Source: Sphingopyxis macrogoltabida (GTDB lineage: Bacteria > Pseudomonadota > Alphaproteobacteria > Sphingomonadales > Sphingomonadaceae). Taken from it: a stretch of DNA of 57,552 nucleotides. Location: contig QFPJ01000020.1 in NCBI GenBank assembly GCA_003241685.1, positions 1 through 57,552 of the forward strand. Reading direction: 5' to 3'. The notes under the pieces were generated by a model. That model made no database searches. It saw only the letters and a list, made by a program, of their open reading frames with translations, and was not told the origin of the DNA. Both the position numbers and the translations under genes were made by a program. This document shows, in pieces, positions 7,531-15,599 of the stretch (its first letter is position 1; each line of letters begins with the position of its first letter).

Positions 7531-9048
7531 ATGTCCAAAACAGCTGCACCGATTCCCGCCTTCCCTTCGTCTCTCAAGACAATAGCCGGCAGAACCACGA
7601 GCCTCTTGGCAGCGCTGGCGGTGGCCGCATCCGCTGCCGCCGTATCGGCGGAGGAAAACACACCTCGGGCTTTCGAACGCGCGCTTCGACGCACCGTCAC
7701 GATCGAGGGTGCCGAAAGCCGGCGCTTCGAGCTTGCCGCGCGCATGGAACATTATCGCGTCCCGGGACTGAGCGTTGCGGTCATCGAGGATTGCCGCATC
7801 GTCGACGCGCGGGGGTTCGGCTCCCTGATTTGGGGCGGTGCCCCGGTGACTCCCGAGACCCGGTTTCAGGCAGGTTCGATCAGCAAATCCCTCACTGCGA
7901 TCGCGGCTCTACGCCTTGTCGAGCGCGGCACGCTTTCGCTCGATGGAGACGTGCAGCTCCAGATGAAGGGCTGGTCTTACGACAAGGCGCGCGGCCCGGT
8001 CACGCTTCGGCAGTTGCTGAGCCATACAGCGGGCACGAACCTTGAGGGGATGAAAGGCTACCTGCCTGGCGAACCTCGGCCGACGCTAGCGCAAGTTCTG
8101 CGCGGCGAAGCGCCGGCCAATACGCCCGCCATCGTCGTCGAGAGTGAGCCCGGCAGCCGCTGGAATTATTCGGGCGGCGGCTACATCGTCACCCAGGCAC
8201 TCATGGACGAAGCCACGGGCAAGAACTTCGCCCCGTTGATGCGCGAGTTAGTGCTGGAACCGCTCGCGATGGCGCGCAGCAGCTTCGAGCAGCCTCCGTC
8301 GGATGGCGATGGAACTCGATCGGCACAAGGTACGAGCGCAGACGGTTCGCCCCTGCCGGGCAAATGGCGGGTCTATCCTGAAATGGCGCCCGCCGGGCTT
8401 TGGTCGACACCGAGCGACCTCGGCCGTTTCGCGATCGGCCTCGCCCGTTCGGTGCGCGGCGAGACCGATGCGATCATTGGGAAAGATGCCACGGCCCAGC
8501 TCATGACGCGCGGGCCGGGCAACTGGGGTGTCGGTGTGGACCTTGGCCCGGCCGATGGTGCGCGCCAGATCAGTCACACCGGCAAGAATGTGGGTTTCAC
8601 CTCAATGTTCATCATTTACCCGGACAGCTGTCAGGGCGCGGTCGTCATGACCAACGGCTATGACGGCGGTTGGCTCATCAACGAGGTCATGCGCGCGATC
8701 GGCGACGTCTATCGCTGGCCCGCCCGCAACACACTTCCCGCCCGCAACACACTTCCCGCCCGCGCAGCGCTGCCCCTTACCGCCTCGATCGCCGAGCGGT
8801 TCGTCGGCATCTACCGCCTCCGGGACTTTCCGGCGGAGCGCTTCAGCATCACACGGGATTCGGACGGTGAGTTGATATGGGCGCGCGGAGGCCATGTCGG
8901 ACGCAGCTTGCTGCCCGAGGCGGAGGGCAAGCTCTTCTCACCTGACAGCGTCATGACCATCGAAGCGCTGTCACCTTCTGAGCTTCGGGCCAGCGCGGTC
9001 AAGCTAAGCTTCGGCGGCGGCTCCAACATCGCAGAGCGAATGGATTGA
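7531..9048 (+). CDS. Exported serine hydrolase, beta-lactamase/class C family
   Basis: A 505-residue protein with a signal peptide (about residues 1-40). Active-site motifs of the class C beta-lactamase/esterase family are visible: Ser116-x-x-Lys119 in GSISKS, Tyr213-Ser-Gly in WNYSGGG (family YxN position, here with Gly), and His349-Thr-Gly in ISHTGKN in place of KTG. These changes are usual in esterase EstB-like or peptidase-like members and argue against a true beta-lactamase. The C-terminal 110 residues form an extra domain (FVGIYRLRDFPAERF), as in many family members. A six-residue in-frame repeat precedes it. It could degrade peptides or esters in the periplasm. Confidence 0.88.
   Translation: MSKTAAPIPAFPSSLKTIAGRTTSLLAALAVAASAAAVSAEENTPRAFERALRRTVTIEGAESRRFELAARMEHYRVPGLSVAVIEDCRIVDARGFGSLIWGGAPVTPETRFQAGSISKSLTAIAALRLVERGTLSLDGDVQLQMKGWSYDKARGPVTLRQLLSHTAGTNLEGMKGYLPGEPRPTLAQVLRGEAPANTPAIVVESEPGSRWNYSGGGYIVTQALMDEATGKNFAPLMRELVLEPLAMARSSFEQPPSDGDGTRSAQGTSADGSPLPGKWRVYPEMAPAGLWSTPSDLGRFAIGLARSVRGETDAIIGKDATAQLMTRGPGNWGVGVDLGPADGARQISHTGKNVGFTSMFIIYPDSCQGAVVMTNGYDGGWLINEVMRAIGDVYRWPARNTLPARNTLPARAALPLTASIAERFVGIYRLRDFPAERFSITRDSDGELIWARGGHVGRSLLPEAEGKLFSPDSVMTIEALSPSELRASAVKLSFGGGSNIAERMD
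8722..8763 (+). repeat. In-frame tandem repeat, 18 bp x 2.3
   Basis: The unit GCCCGCAACACACTTCCC occurs twice, followed by a six-base partial third copy. It encodes two ARNTLP units in the linker between the catalytic and C-terminal domains of the serine hydrolase. The 18-bp step keeps the frame, so copy changes would only alter linker length. Confidence 0.9.
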
Positions 9049-9198
9049 AAGACTTAGTCCGGTGGCCAGCCCGATACCGGCGATTTACGGGCGGAGATTT
9101 TATTCGAACCGACTTCAGCGAGATTCCGCGGCGACATTGGAATTGCCTGATCAGAACGTTCACCCGCGCAGTCGCGGATTTCATAAGGCGCCATTGTA

Positions 9199-9729
9199 AT
9201 GGTAATTCCAAAGCTAATACCCGTACTGTTTTCCGAACGACTCGAAATGCGGGGGCCGCAGACCGTGGATTTTCATACTTATCGCGATTTCTTCGCCGAT
9301 GCGGAGGCTTCGCATTCCTACGGCGGTCCGATGAAGCCAGATAGCGCTTGGCGCGTGTTGGCCACTGATATTGGCCACTGGGCGCTGCGCGGTTATGGCC
9401 GTTGGTCGATTGTCGAAAGATCCACTGGCAAAATGGTCGGAGGGTGTGGTCTTTGGTGGCCGGAAGGCTATCCGAGGTCGGAACTGACTTGGTGGATTAT
9501 TCCATCCGCTAGACGACACGGGTACGCGATGGAAGCTTCGCGTGCGGCCATCGCATTTGGTTACGACGACCTCGGTTGGCGACTCGTTGAGACTCACATC
9601 AATGACGAAAACGTGGCGGCGAGAAAGCTCATCGAAAAGCTGGGGGGATTTAAGATTTCCCGCGAGCCATTCCCCGATGGATTAGAGCGCGATATTTTTT
9701 CCCTTCCACGCCCCCTGACGCGGGAATAA
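9199..9729 (+). CDS. GNAT N-acetyltransferase (RimJ/RimL type)
   Basis: A 176-residue enzyme of the GNAT superfamily, expected to transfer an acetyl group from acetyl-CoA to an amine. The order of elements fits the RimL-like branch: an N-terminal ERLEMRGPQ strand, GGCGLWWPEGYP (beta-4), the strand ELTWWIIPSARRHGYAMEA with an acetyl-CoA loop R-R-H-G-Y-A, and the C-terminal HINDENVAARKLIEKLGG, which is the typical N-x-x-x-x-x-L-I-E-K-L-G-F motif. The gene stands alone; the substrate could be an antibiotic, ribosomal protein or small amine. Confidence 0.88.
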   Translation: MVIPKLIPVLFSERLEMRGPQTVDFHTYRDFFADAEASHSYGGPMKPDSAWRVLATDIGHWALRGYGRWSIVERSTGKMVGGCGLWWPEGYPRSELTWWIIPSARRHGYAMEASRAAIAFGYDDLGWRLVETHINDENVAARKLIEKLGGFKISREPFPDGLERDIFSLPRPLTRE

Positions 9730-9915
9730 ATAGTTCAACCTGACGGTTCGCTCGAGGCCCCGTTTCCGAGTGCTGCAATCCTTGATTTCCGGCGTCCGAT
9801 ACCGCTGAAACTGGCCGGTAGCGGTCAGTCCGGTTCTCAGAGCTAAACCCTCGAAACAAGACATTCCAATCGATTTCCGATGATTTTCCAGCAGAAGCCC
9901 CTATCGATGGTTTTC

Positions 9916-9924
9916 GGGGGGGGG
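9916..9924 (+). repeat. Homopolymeric tract of nine G
   Basis: Nine consecutive G residues 49 bases before the preferred start of the large TPR regulator, and inside the frame if translation starts at the ATG at 9880 or 9907. Such tracts can slip during replication and switch expression, or be a sequencing weak point. Confidence 0.8.
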
Positions 9925-9972
9925 ACATGCGTGGAAACGACGGCGGGAAAAATCTCGGCAAAGCCCGATCGG

Positions 9973-12027
9973 ATGTTACGAGCAAACCTGTTCGGGGCCT
10001 TTGCTTTGAGTACGCAGGATGGAACGGAGATTGCTATCTCCAACCGCCGGGCGCGAGCTCTGGTGGCAATGCTTTGCCTCATACCTGGGGAGCCGCTGGA
10101 ACGCGATTATGTCAGCAAATTGCTGTGGCCCGGCCGGTTTCAGGCGCAAGCCCGAGCCAGCCTGCGGCAATGTCTACTCACGCTCGACAAGCTGCTGACT
10201 CCACTGGCGGGCCCGGTGCTCGACACGGCGCATGGCCGGATCTCGATTGACCCCATCAGGATAGGCACGGACCTCGCCGATCTCGAAGCCGCGCTTGCGG
10301 ACAGGAGAGTCCCCAATGCTTGTCAGCTCCTAGCTCATATCGGCAACAAACCGCTGCTCGACCAAGCAGATTTCGGCGACCCGTTCCGAAAATGGATGGC
10401 CGCCCAACGCCAACACGTCGAAGTCCGGCTGCAGATAGCCGTGGATGAAGCCTTGTCCGCACTCGATCATTTGGGAAACGCGCAAGGTCACAAGCAACTT
10501 GGTGACGCATGGCGCGCCTGCCACAGAGAAGCGGCGCAGCCAGTGGGCGACAGGATCCGGATAGCGATCCTGCCGTTCGCGCAGCATGACGTGATCGGTG
10601 GCGAGTTTTTTCTCGCTGAGGGGGTTTCCGAAGAATTGAGCTTCCGCCTTGGCGGGATCAGCAGTCTCGCGCTGGTTGGACGCACGTCGGTTGCCAGCGT
10701 TGTATCCGCCGGAGGCACGTTGCGGGACATGGCCGCCGTCCTTGGTGTGTCCCACTTGATCGAAGGGGCAGTTCATCGCTTTGCCAACGGCGTTCGCGTC
10801 ACCCTGCGATTGATCGACGGTCGTGACGGGACGGAAATATGGTCCGACCGCTATGATGGCACGGTTGCCGACGCCATCGGCTCGCGCCATATCATCGGCA
10901 GCCATTTCGTGACCGGCCTATGTTCGGCGCTGGGTATCGAGGGACAGGCGGCGCGAGCCCGCAAAATGACGACGAACCGTGACGCCTATGCGCTGTATCT
11001 CCAGGGCCGTGACCTCAGTTTACGCGCGGTGGGTGACGGTATGATCGCGAAGGGTATTGAACTGCTCGAACAGGGGCTGGCGATCGATCCCGACTTCGCG
11101 GAATGCTGGACCGCGCTTGCCGAAGCGCATCTCTATATTGCCGGTTTCACGACGCGGCTCGACCGGGTTCACCGGGCCCAGTATATGGCTGACTGCGCCC
11201 GCAAGGCGATCGAACTCGATCCCTCGCAGGGCCACGCGCTGGCCATGCTCGGCGTCTATGAATTCGTGAACGGCAACGCGGTGGCGGCGCTTGATCTTGG
11301 GTATGAGGCCTCGCGGCTGGCGCCCGATGACATGAACGTCGCGTTGCGGCTCGGGACCTTCCTTCTCAATCTCGGCCGGCCGGGTCCTGCCCTCCCCTAT
11401 ATCGAGAGGGTGGTCGAGGCGGATCCGGTTTACGGCCGCAACTATGCGGCTCTTTGCGCGGCGCATTTGTGTCTCGGCCAATATGAGGAGGCCATCGCCG
11501 CCGGTCGGCGGATGGCTGATCTGGGGTTTCCCGCGCCGTGGCTGGCGGTCGCCTATGCTGCCAGCGGCGATCATGACCGCGCGGTGGAAACCTATTATGA
11601 TTTGCGCACCTGGCTCGGCACGATGATCATGCGTCCGCCCGGAATGCCGCCGATCGACGACGCCGCACGCGACGCTTATTTCGCCTTCGCAGCGAAAGGG
11701 GTATGCAGCGGCGATCCGGAGGCGCGCGCTGCCTATTGCACCATGATCGACGCGCTGCACCAGACTATGCCCGATCCCTATGACAATTCGATCGCCTTTC
11801 CCGCGATCTGGATGGGCCATGCCGAATTGGTCATGAAAATCTATGGCGAGCAGACAAGCGTTTCAAACCTCTTCGGGCTGATGACCTTGTGGGTCGACAG
11901 GGATCCGATCAATCGAACCTGGCGCCATCCCGATTTCCTAAGTTTCGCGAGCCGCGCCGGCTATGTCGACGCATGGGATAAATATGGCTGGCCCGAACAT
12001 CTGCCCGGACTTCGGGGCGAGAAATAA
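9973..12027 (+). CDS. Winged-helix / FlgO-TolB-like / TPR transcriptional regulator
   Basis: About 684 residues from the ATG chosen because it directly precedes the conserved domain start (LRANLFGAFALS). Residues 1-95 resemble the winged helix of SARP/BTAD regulators (ISNRRARALVAMLCLIPGEP, LWPGRFQAQARASLRQCL); about 100-190 may be the BTAD helical part. Residues about 195-315 match the FlgO/TolB-N-like domain seen in adenylate-cyclase-like regulators (IAILPFAQHD, GVSEELSFRLGG, LIEGAVHR). The remainder holds TPR helices (ALAEAHLYIAG, AIELDPSQGHALAMLGVYEF). No membrane helix is present. ATGs at 9880 and 9907 are alternative starts. It precedes the GNAT/VOC/transport genes in the same direction and is the likely regulator of the island. 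Confidence 0.8.
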   Translation: MLRANLFGAFALSTQDGTEIAISNRRARALVAMLCLIPGEPLERDYVSKLLWPGRFQAQARASLRQCLLTLDKLLTPLAGPVLDTAHGRISIDPIRIGTDLADLEAALADRRVPNACQLLAHIGNKPLLDQADFGDPFRKWMAAQRQHVEVRLQIAVDEALSALDHLGNAQGHKQLGDAWRACHREAAQPVGDRIRIAILPFAQHDVIGGEFFLAEGVSEELSFRLGGISSLALVGRTSVASVVSAGGTLRDMAAVLGVSHLIEGAVHRFANGVRVTLRLIDGRDGTEIWSDRYDGTVADAIGSRHIIGSHFVTGLCSALGIEGQAARARKMTTNRDAYALYLQGRDLSLRAVGDGMIAKGIELLEQGLAIDPDFAECWTALAEAHLYIAGFTTRLDRVHRAQYMADCARKAIELDPSQGHALAMLGVYEFVNGNAVAALDLGYEASRLAPDDMNVALRLGTFLLNLGRPGPALPYIERVVEADPVYGRNYAALCAAHLCLGQYEEAIAAGRRMADLGFPAPWLAVAYAASGDHDRAVETYYDLRTWLGTMIMRPPGMPPIDDAARDAYFAFAAKGVCSGDPEARAAYCTMIDALHQTMPDPYDNSIAFPAIWMGHAELVMKIYGEQTSVSNLFGLMTLWVDRDPINRTWRHPDFLSFASRAGYVDAWDKYGWPEHLPGLRGEK

Positions 12028-12056
12028 CGCTTTTTTGACGGTGCAGCGGATTGACC
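12024..12056 (+). promoter_or_regulatory. Conserved 33-base element, copy 1
   Basis: The element starts over the stop codon of the TPR regulator with ATAACGCTTTTTTGACG. Nine bases later comes ATTGACC. Copy 2 at 19627 has the same two blocks at the same spacing (26 of 33 positions identical). It ends 125 bases before the GNAT gene. An inverted repeat CTCCGCC-ATC-GGCGGAG (12137-12153) lies between the element and that gene. It probably is a promoter or regulator site. Confidence 0.5.
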
Positions 12057-12181
12057 GGGCCGCCTGAGCGCGAGCACAAATAGCCAGCAGAAATCGCAGA
12101 GCAATCGAAACCCGAAGGTTGGCCGGAAGATGCTTCCTCCGCCATCGGCGGAGCCTTGCCTGCCCCTTTTGGACCTTGCCG

Positions 12182-12994
12182 ATGCCCGAAGTATCACGTG
12201 CAGCACGTGCAGCCGACCTCGACACACCCAATGTCGCGCAATGTTTCGTCGATGCGTGGAGCTACATCAGCGGCCAATATCCGGACGCGATACTGGCGCA
12301 GGTTGGCCCGGTCGCCGTGACCCTGTCGCAGACGATCTGTCCCTTCTTCAATATGATCACGATCAGCGGGCCGACGAACGACGAGGCGGCGCTGCGTCAG
12401 GCGACCGCCACGGCGCGCGGCTATGCGGAACGCTGTCCGCACGACGCCATGCTACTCGTATCGCCCGACTGGCTGCCGGAAGGGGGCACACTCATCTTGG
12501 CCGACGAAGGCCTCTCCTACAGCATGAGCATGTGGGGCATGGCGACCGACGGGCTTGCACCGCCCCGCCGCGACGAGCCCGCGCTGGAGTACTGGATCGC
12601 GAATGATAGCGCGTCGTCGCTCGATCTTGGGCGGGTCAATGCCGATGCCTATGGCATGCCGCACGAAATCTTCGCGGTGACGGGCAATCTTCACCAATGG
12701 TCGGGCACACAATTCGGGGTGGTCGGTTATGAGCAGGGCCGCGCTGTCGCGGCGGCGCAGGCTTATCTCCTCAAAGACTGCATCTATATTGCCATGGTCG
12801 CAACTCTGCCCGACTTGCACGGCAAGGGCTATGGCGAAGCAACGATGCGCCGCGCCATAGTTGCGGCACAGGATGCGGTCGGACACAAGCGCCTCTGGCT
12901 GCACGCCACTGCGAGCGGCCGGCCGCTCTATCGCTCGATGGGGTTCGGCGATGGCGCGCAGCTGGATCTCTACAGTTTCGGAGGCCACGCGTGA
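12182..12994 (+). CDS. GNAT-family N-acetyltransferase, two-part
   Basis: About 270 residues from the ATG at MPEVSRAARAADLD; a longer frame starts 63 bases upstream but runs through a hairpin and looks non-coding. The C-terminal 130 residues form a GNAT domain: AVAAAQAYLLKDCIYIAMVA (beta-4/beta-5), the acetyl-CoA loop LHGKGYGEATMRRAI, then LHATASGRPLYRSMGF. The N-terminal half is unrelated to GNAT catalysis as far as I can see and may be a degenerate acetyltransferase repeat. The stop overlaps the GTG start of the VOC gene by four bases, so the two are co-translated. The substrate is unknown. Confidence 0.8.
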   Translation: MPEVSRAARAADLDTPNVAQCFVDAWSYISGQYPDAILAQVGPVAVTLSQTICPFFNMITISGPTNDEAALRQATATARGYAERCPHDAMLLVSPDWLPEGGTLILADEGLSYSMSMWGMATDGLAPPRRDEPALEYWIANDSASSLDLGRVNADAYGMPHEIFAVTGNLHQWSGTQFGVVGYEQGRAVAAAQAYLLKDCIYIAMVATLPDLHGKGYGEATMRRAIVAAQDAVGHKRLWLHATASGRPLYRSMGFGDGAQLDLYSFGGHA

Positions 12995-13551
12995 CCGTCG
13001 CTGCCCGAATGTCGCACATCGTCTTTATGACGCGCCGCTATGAGGCGCTGGTCGCTTGGTACTGCACCGTGTTCAAAGCGGCGCCCGTGCACGCCGACGC
13101 CGCACTAACCTTCCTCGCTTTCGATGAGGAGAACCACCGCTTCGCGATCGCCAATCTCGATATTTTCCGCCCCGGGGGTGACGGTCGGCTGGGCGACGTC
13201 GGGGTCAATCATGTCGCCTTCACCTATGGTGGCGCAGGCGACCTTCTCGCAACCTATGCGCGACTGAAAGACGCGCGGATCACCCCCTATTGGCCGGTCC
13301 ATCACGGCATGACGCTGTCGCTCTATTATCAGGATCCCGACGGCAACCGCGTCGAGCTTCAGGCCGACGCCCTGCCCTCAGCCGATGCCATCGCCTATTT
13401 CGGCAGTCCGGCGTTCGCCGCCAATCCGATCGGCATCGAATATGATCCCGATGCGCTGGTCGCCGCCTGGCGTGCGGGCGCTAGCGAAACCGAACTACTG
13501 AGGCTCCCTGAAGGGGAGCCCAGCCAGATCCCGGCTGCGCACGGATTCTAG
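12991..13551 (+). CDS. VOC-family (glyoxalase/extradiol dioxygenase fold) protein
   Basis: A 186-residue protein with paired beta-alpha-beta-beta-beta modules of the vicinal-oxygen-chelate fold. Likely metal ligands are His9 (MSHIVF), His74 (GVNHVAF) and Glu122 (GNRVELQ), the 2-His-1-Glu pattern of the family. Sequence style (SLYYQDPDGNRVELQAD) is close to biphenyl-2,3-diol-dioxygenase-like members. The GTG start lies in the stop of the preceding GNAT gene (GTGA overlap). The C-terminal tail (residues about 145-186) is extra. Ring cleavage or detoxification of a small metabolite is possible; the substrate cannot be named. Confidence 0.85.
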   Translation: MTVAARMSHIVFMTRRYEALVAWYCTVFKAAPVHADAALTFLAFDEENHRFAIANLDIFRPGGDGRLGDVGVNHVAFTYGGAGDLLATYARLKDARITPYWPVHHGMTLSLYYQDPDGNRVELQADALPSADAIAYFGSPAFAANPIGIEYDPDALVAAWRAGASETELLRLPEGEPSQIPAAHGF

Positions 13552-13617
13552 ATCGCGGGAGATCGAACGTTGGGGAAGCCGGATCGATCGTGAGCCGGCA
13601 AATTCAGGGGTAAGACG

Positions 13618-14073
13618 ATGAAGTTGACCACCAAAATTATGTTAGCGGGCGCGATGCTGATGGGCGTGCCGACGGCCATATCGACAACGGCCATGGCGCA
13701 GGAATTCCCCTTGGTCGCGGGCGATTATACCAGCATGTCCGGCATTTTCATTCAGGACGGCGGCAATCTCGCTTACGCCCAATTCCTGGCCGGTGAATGG
13801 GCAAAGCAACAAGAATTCGCGAAATCCAAGGGCTGGATTAGCGATTACAAGATTTACATCAACGTCGATGCACGCGACGGCGAACCGAACGTCTATCTGA
13901 CGCAGACTTATGCCAATGTTCCGAGCGGCGCGGACATCGAAAAGCGCAACAAGGAATGGGAAGCCTGGGCAAAGAAGAGTGATGCGCAGATGGATGCTGA
14001 ATCGGGCGACCGCGCCAAGTTTCGCACCCAGCGCGGCACGATGATGCTGCAGGAATATACCATTAGGAAATAA
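13618..14073 (+). CDS. Hypothetical exported protein
   Basis: A 151-residue protein with a clear signal peptide (cleavage likely after AMA, residue 27). The mature part is about 124 residues, rich in Lys, Glu and Trp, with features such as GEWAKQQEFAKSKGWISDYK and a charged helix ADIEKRNKEWEAWAKKSD. It appears periplasmic and mainly helical at its C-terminal half. I recognise no family. It follows the VOC gene by 66 bases in the same direction, and a ribosome-binding site GGGGTAAG supports the start. It could be a small periplasmic partner of the transporters that follow, which is a guess from position. Confidence 0.75.
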   Translation: MKLTTKIMLAGAMLMGVPTAISTTAMAQEFPLVAGDYTSMSGIFIQDGGNLAYAQFLAGEWAKQQEFAKSKGWISDYKIYINVDARDGEPNVYLTQTYANVPSGADIEKRNKEWEAWAKKSDAQMDAESGDRAKFRTQRGTMMLQEYTIRK

Positions 14074-14168
14074 CCATCCCGGCGGCAACGTCCCGTTCGC
14101 TCGATGAACCGAAGCCGGGCCGTTGCCGCTGTCGCGACATTTTCAGACAATCCGGATCGGACACCGTG

Positions 14169-15599
14169 ATGACAGCGATCGTCGCCGCGCCTGAAGACCT
14201 GCGTCCAGTGCCAAACGAGGCTGCAGCGGCGGATGACCGTTCCTTCTTCGGCCACCCAAAGGGGCTCGCTTACCTGGCCTTCACCGAGGCGTGGGAGCGT
14301 TTTTCCTTTTACGGCATGTCGGCGCTGTTGCTGCTGTACATGATCCAGCGGCTGCTGCTGCCCGAGGTGATGGGCGGCGTATTGGGCCTAAGCCTGTTCC
14401 GTTCGGCGTTGGAAAATCTGACCGGTCCGCTGTCCGACCGTGCGTTCGCCAGTCAGGTTTACGGACTATATTCGGGTCTCGTCTACTTCACGCCGGTCTT
14501 CGGCGGGCTGCTCGCCGATCGCTTGCTCGGTCAGCGGCACACCGTGATGCTGGGTGCTGTGCTGATGGCGCTCGGTCACTTCATGATGGCTTTCAACGCC
14601 AGCTTTCTGATTGCGCTGGCCCTGTTGATCGTCGGTTCAGGGTGCTTCAAGGGCAATATCACCACCCAGATCGGGCATCTCTATCCGCTTGAAGATGAAA
14701 GCCGGCGCACGCGCGGCTTCGCGATTTTTTCCGCGGCGATCAATGTCGGGGCCTTCGCTGGCCCGCTGGTCTGCGCCATCGTCGCGCAGGTCTGGGGCTG
14801 GCATGCCGGCTTTGGCTTGGCGGGCGCGCTGATGCTCATCGCACTCGTCATCTATATGCGCGGCCGCCCCTATCTGCCGAAGGACAGCAGGCGCGTCCGG
14901 GGCAGTTCCAAACCCCCGCCGCTGACTGGGCACGATTGGCGGGTGATCGGCATGCTCGTGCTTATCAGCGCGATCGGCATTCCGGTGGTGGTAGCATATT
15001 ATCAAGAAACCAACGCGGGACTCCTTTTGATAGAAGACTCGGTCGCACGCGACTTGTTCGGCTTTGAAATTCCGGCTTCGGCTTTCGTCGCGCTCGATGG
15101 CCTCTTCTGCTTCGCGCTGGTCCCGTTCGTCCTCCTGCTGTGGAAGCGGCAGGAACGAAAGGGACGCGAGCCGGGCGAGATGGGCAAGGTCGTCATCGGC
15201 TACCTGATCACAATGATGGCCAATCTGGTCATGATCGTCCCGGCGACCTGGATCGATGCCGACCCCGCGGTGAAGGTTTCGATGATCTGGCCGTTCCTGC
15301 TCTATCTGCTGAACGCCATCGGCTTCCTCTATTATTGGCCAACCCTGCTCGCGCTTTTTTCGCGCGCCGCGCCCCGCGCGATCAATGCGACGATGATGGG
15401 AATATTATTCTTCTCGACCTTCATCGGATCGGTCTGGATGGGTGCGATCGGCGGCTGGTGGAATGCCATGCCGCATGTCGATTTCTTCCTGTGGCACGCA
15501 GGGCTCGCCGCAGGGCCGCTGGCCGCGATGCTACTGATCGCCAAGCCTGCCGCGCGCCTGCTGGCGCCCCGGATGCTTGATCAAGGGGCAAGGTCATGA
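14169..15599 (+). CDS. POT/PTR-family peptide transporter
   Basis: About 476 residues forming a proton-coupled oligopeptide transporter of the inner membrane. The family signature ExxERF is present in TM1 (EAWERFSFYG, Glu41 to Phe46 counting from the GTG three bases upstream). A second signature region GSGCFKGNITTQIGHLY lies in TM4-5, and FSAAINVGAFAGPLV corresponds to the PTR2 motif. The length is normal for bacterial members. Expected substrates are di- and tripeptides. Its stop overlaps the start of the amino-acid permease (ATGA), so the two are an operon for peptide and amino-acid traffic. Confidence 0.9.
   Translation: MTAIVAAPEDLRPVPNEAAAADDRSFFGHPKGLAYLAFTEAWERFSFYGMSALLLLYMIQRLLLPEVMGGVLGLSLFRSALENLTGPLSDRAFASQVYGLYSGLVYFTPVFGGLLADRLLGQRHTVMLGAVLMALGHFMMAFNASFLIALALLIVGSGCFKGNITTQIGHLYPLEDESRRTRGFAIFSAAINVGAFAGPLVCAIVAQVWGWHAGFGLAGALMLIALVIYMRGRPYLPKDSRRVRGSSKPPPLTGHDWRVIGMLVLISAIGIPVVVAYYQETNAGLLLIEDSVARDLFGFEIPASAFVALDGLFCFALVPFVLLLWKRQERKGREPGEMGKVVIGYLITMMANLVMIVPATWIDADPAVKVSMIWPFLLYLLNAIGFLYYWPTLLALFSRAAPRAINATMMGILFFSTFIGSVWMGAIGGWWNAMPHVDFFLWHAGLAAGPLAAMLLIAKPAARLLAPRMLDQGARS

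Noticed and set aside
7531..9048. True beta-lactamase (antibiotic resistance)
   Set aside because: The YxN and KTG motifs are replaced by YSG and HTG and a C-terminal extra domain is present, as in esterase or peptidase members.
9927..10250. 107-codon frame starting after the G tract
   Set aside because: It lies out of frame within the winged-helix coding part of the large regulator and has no domain features.
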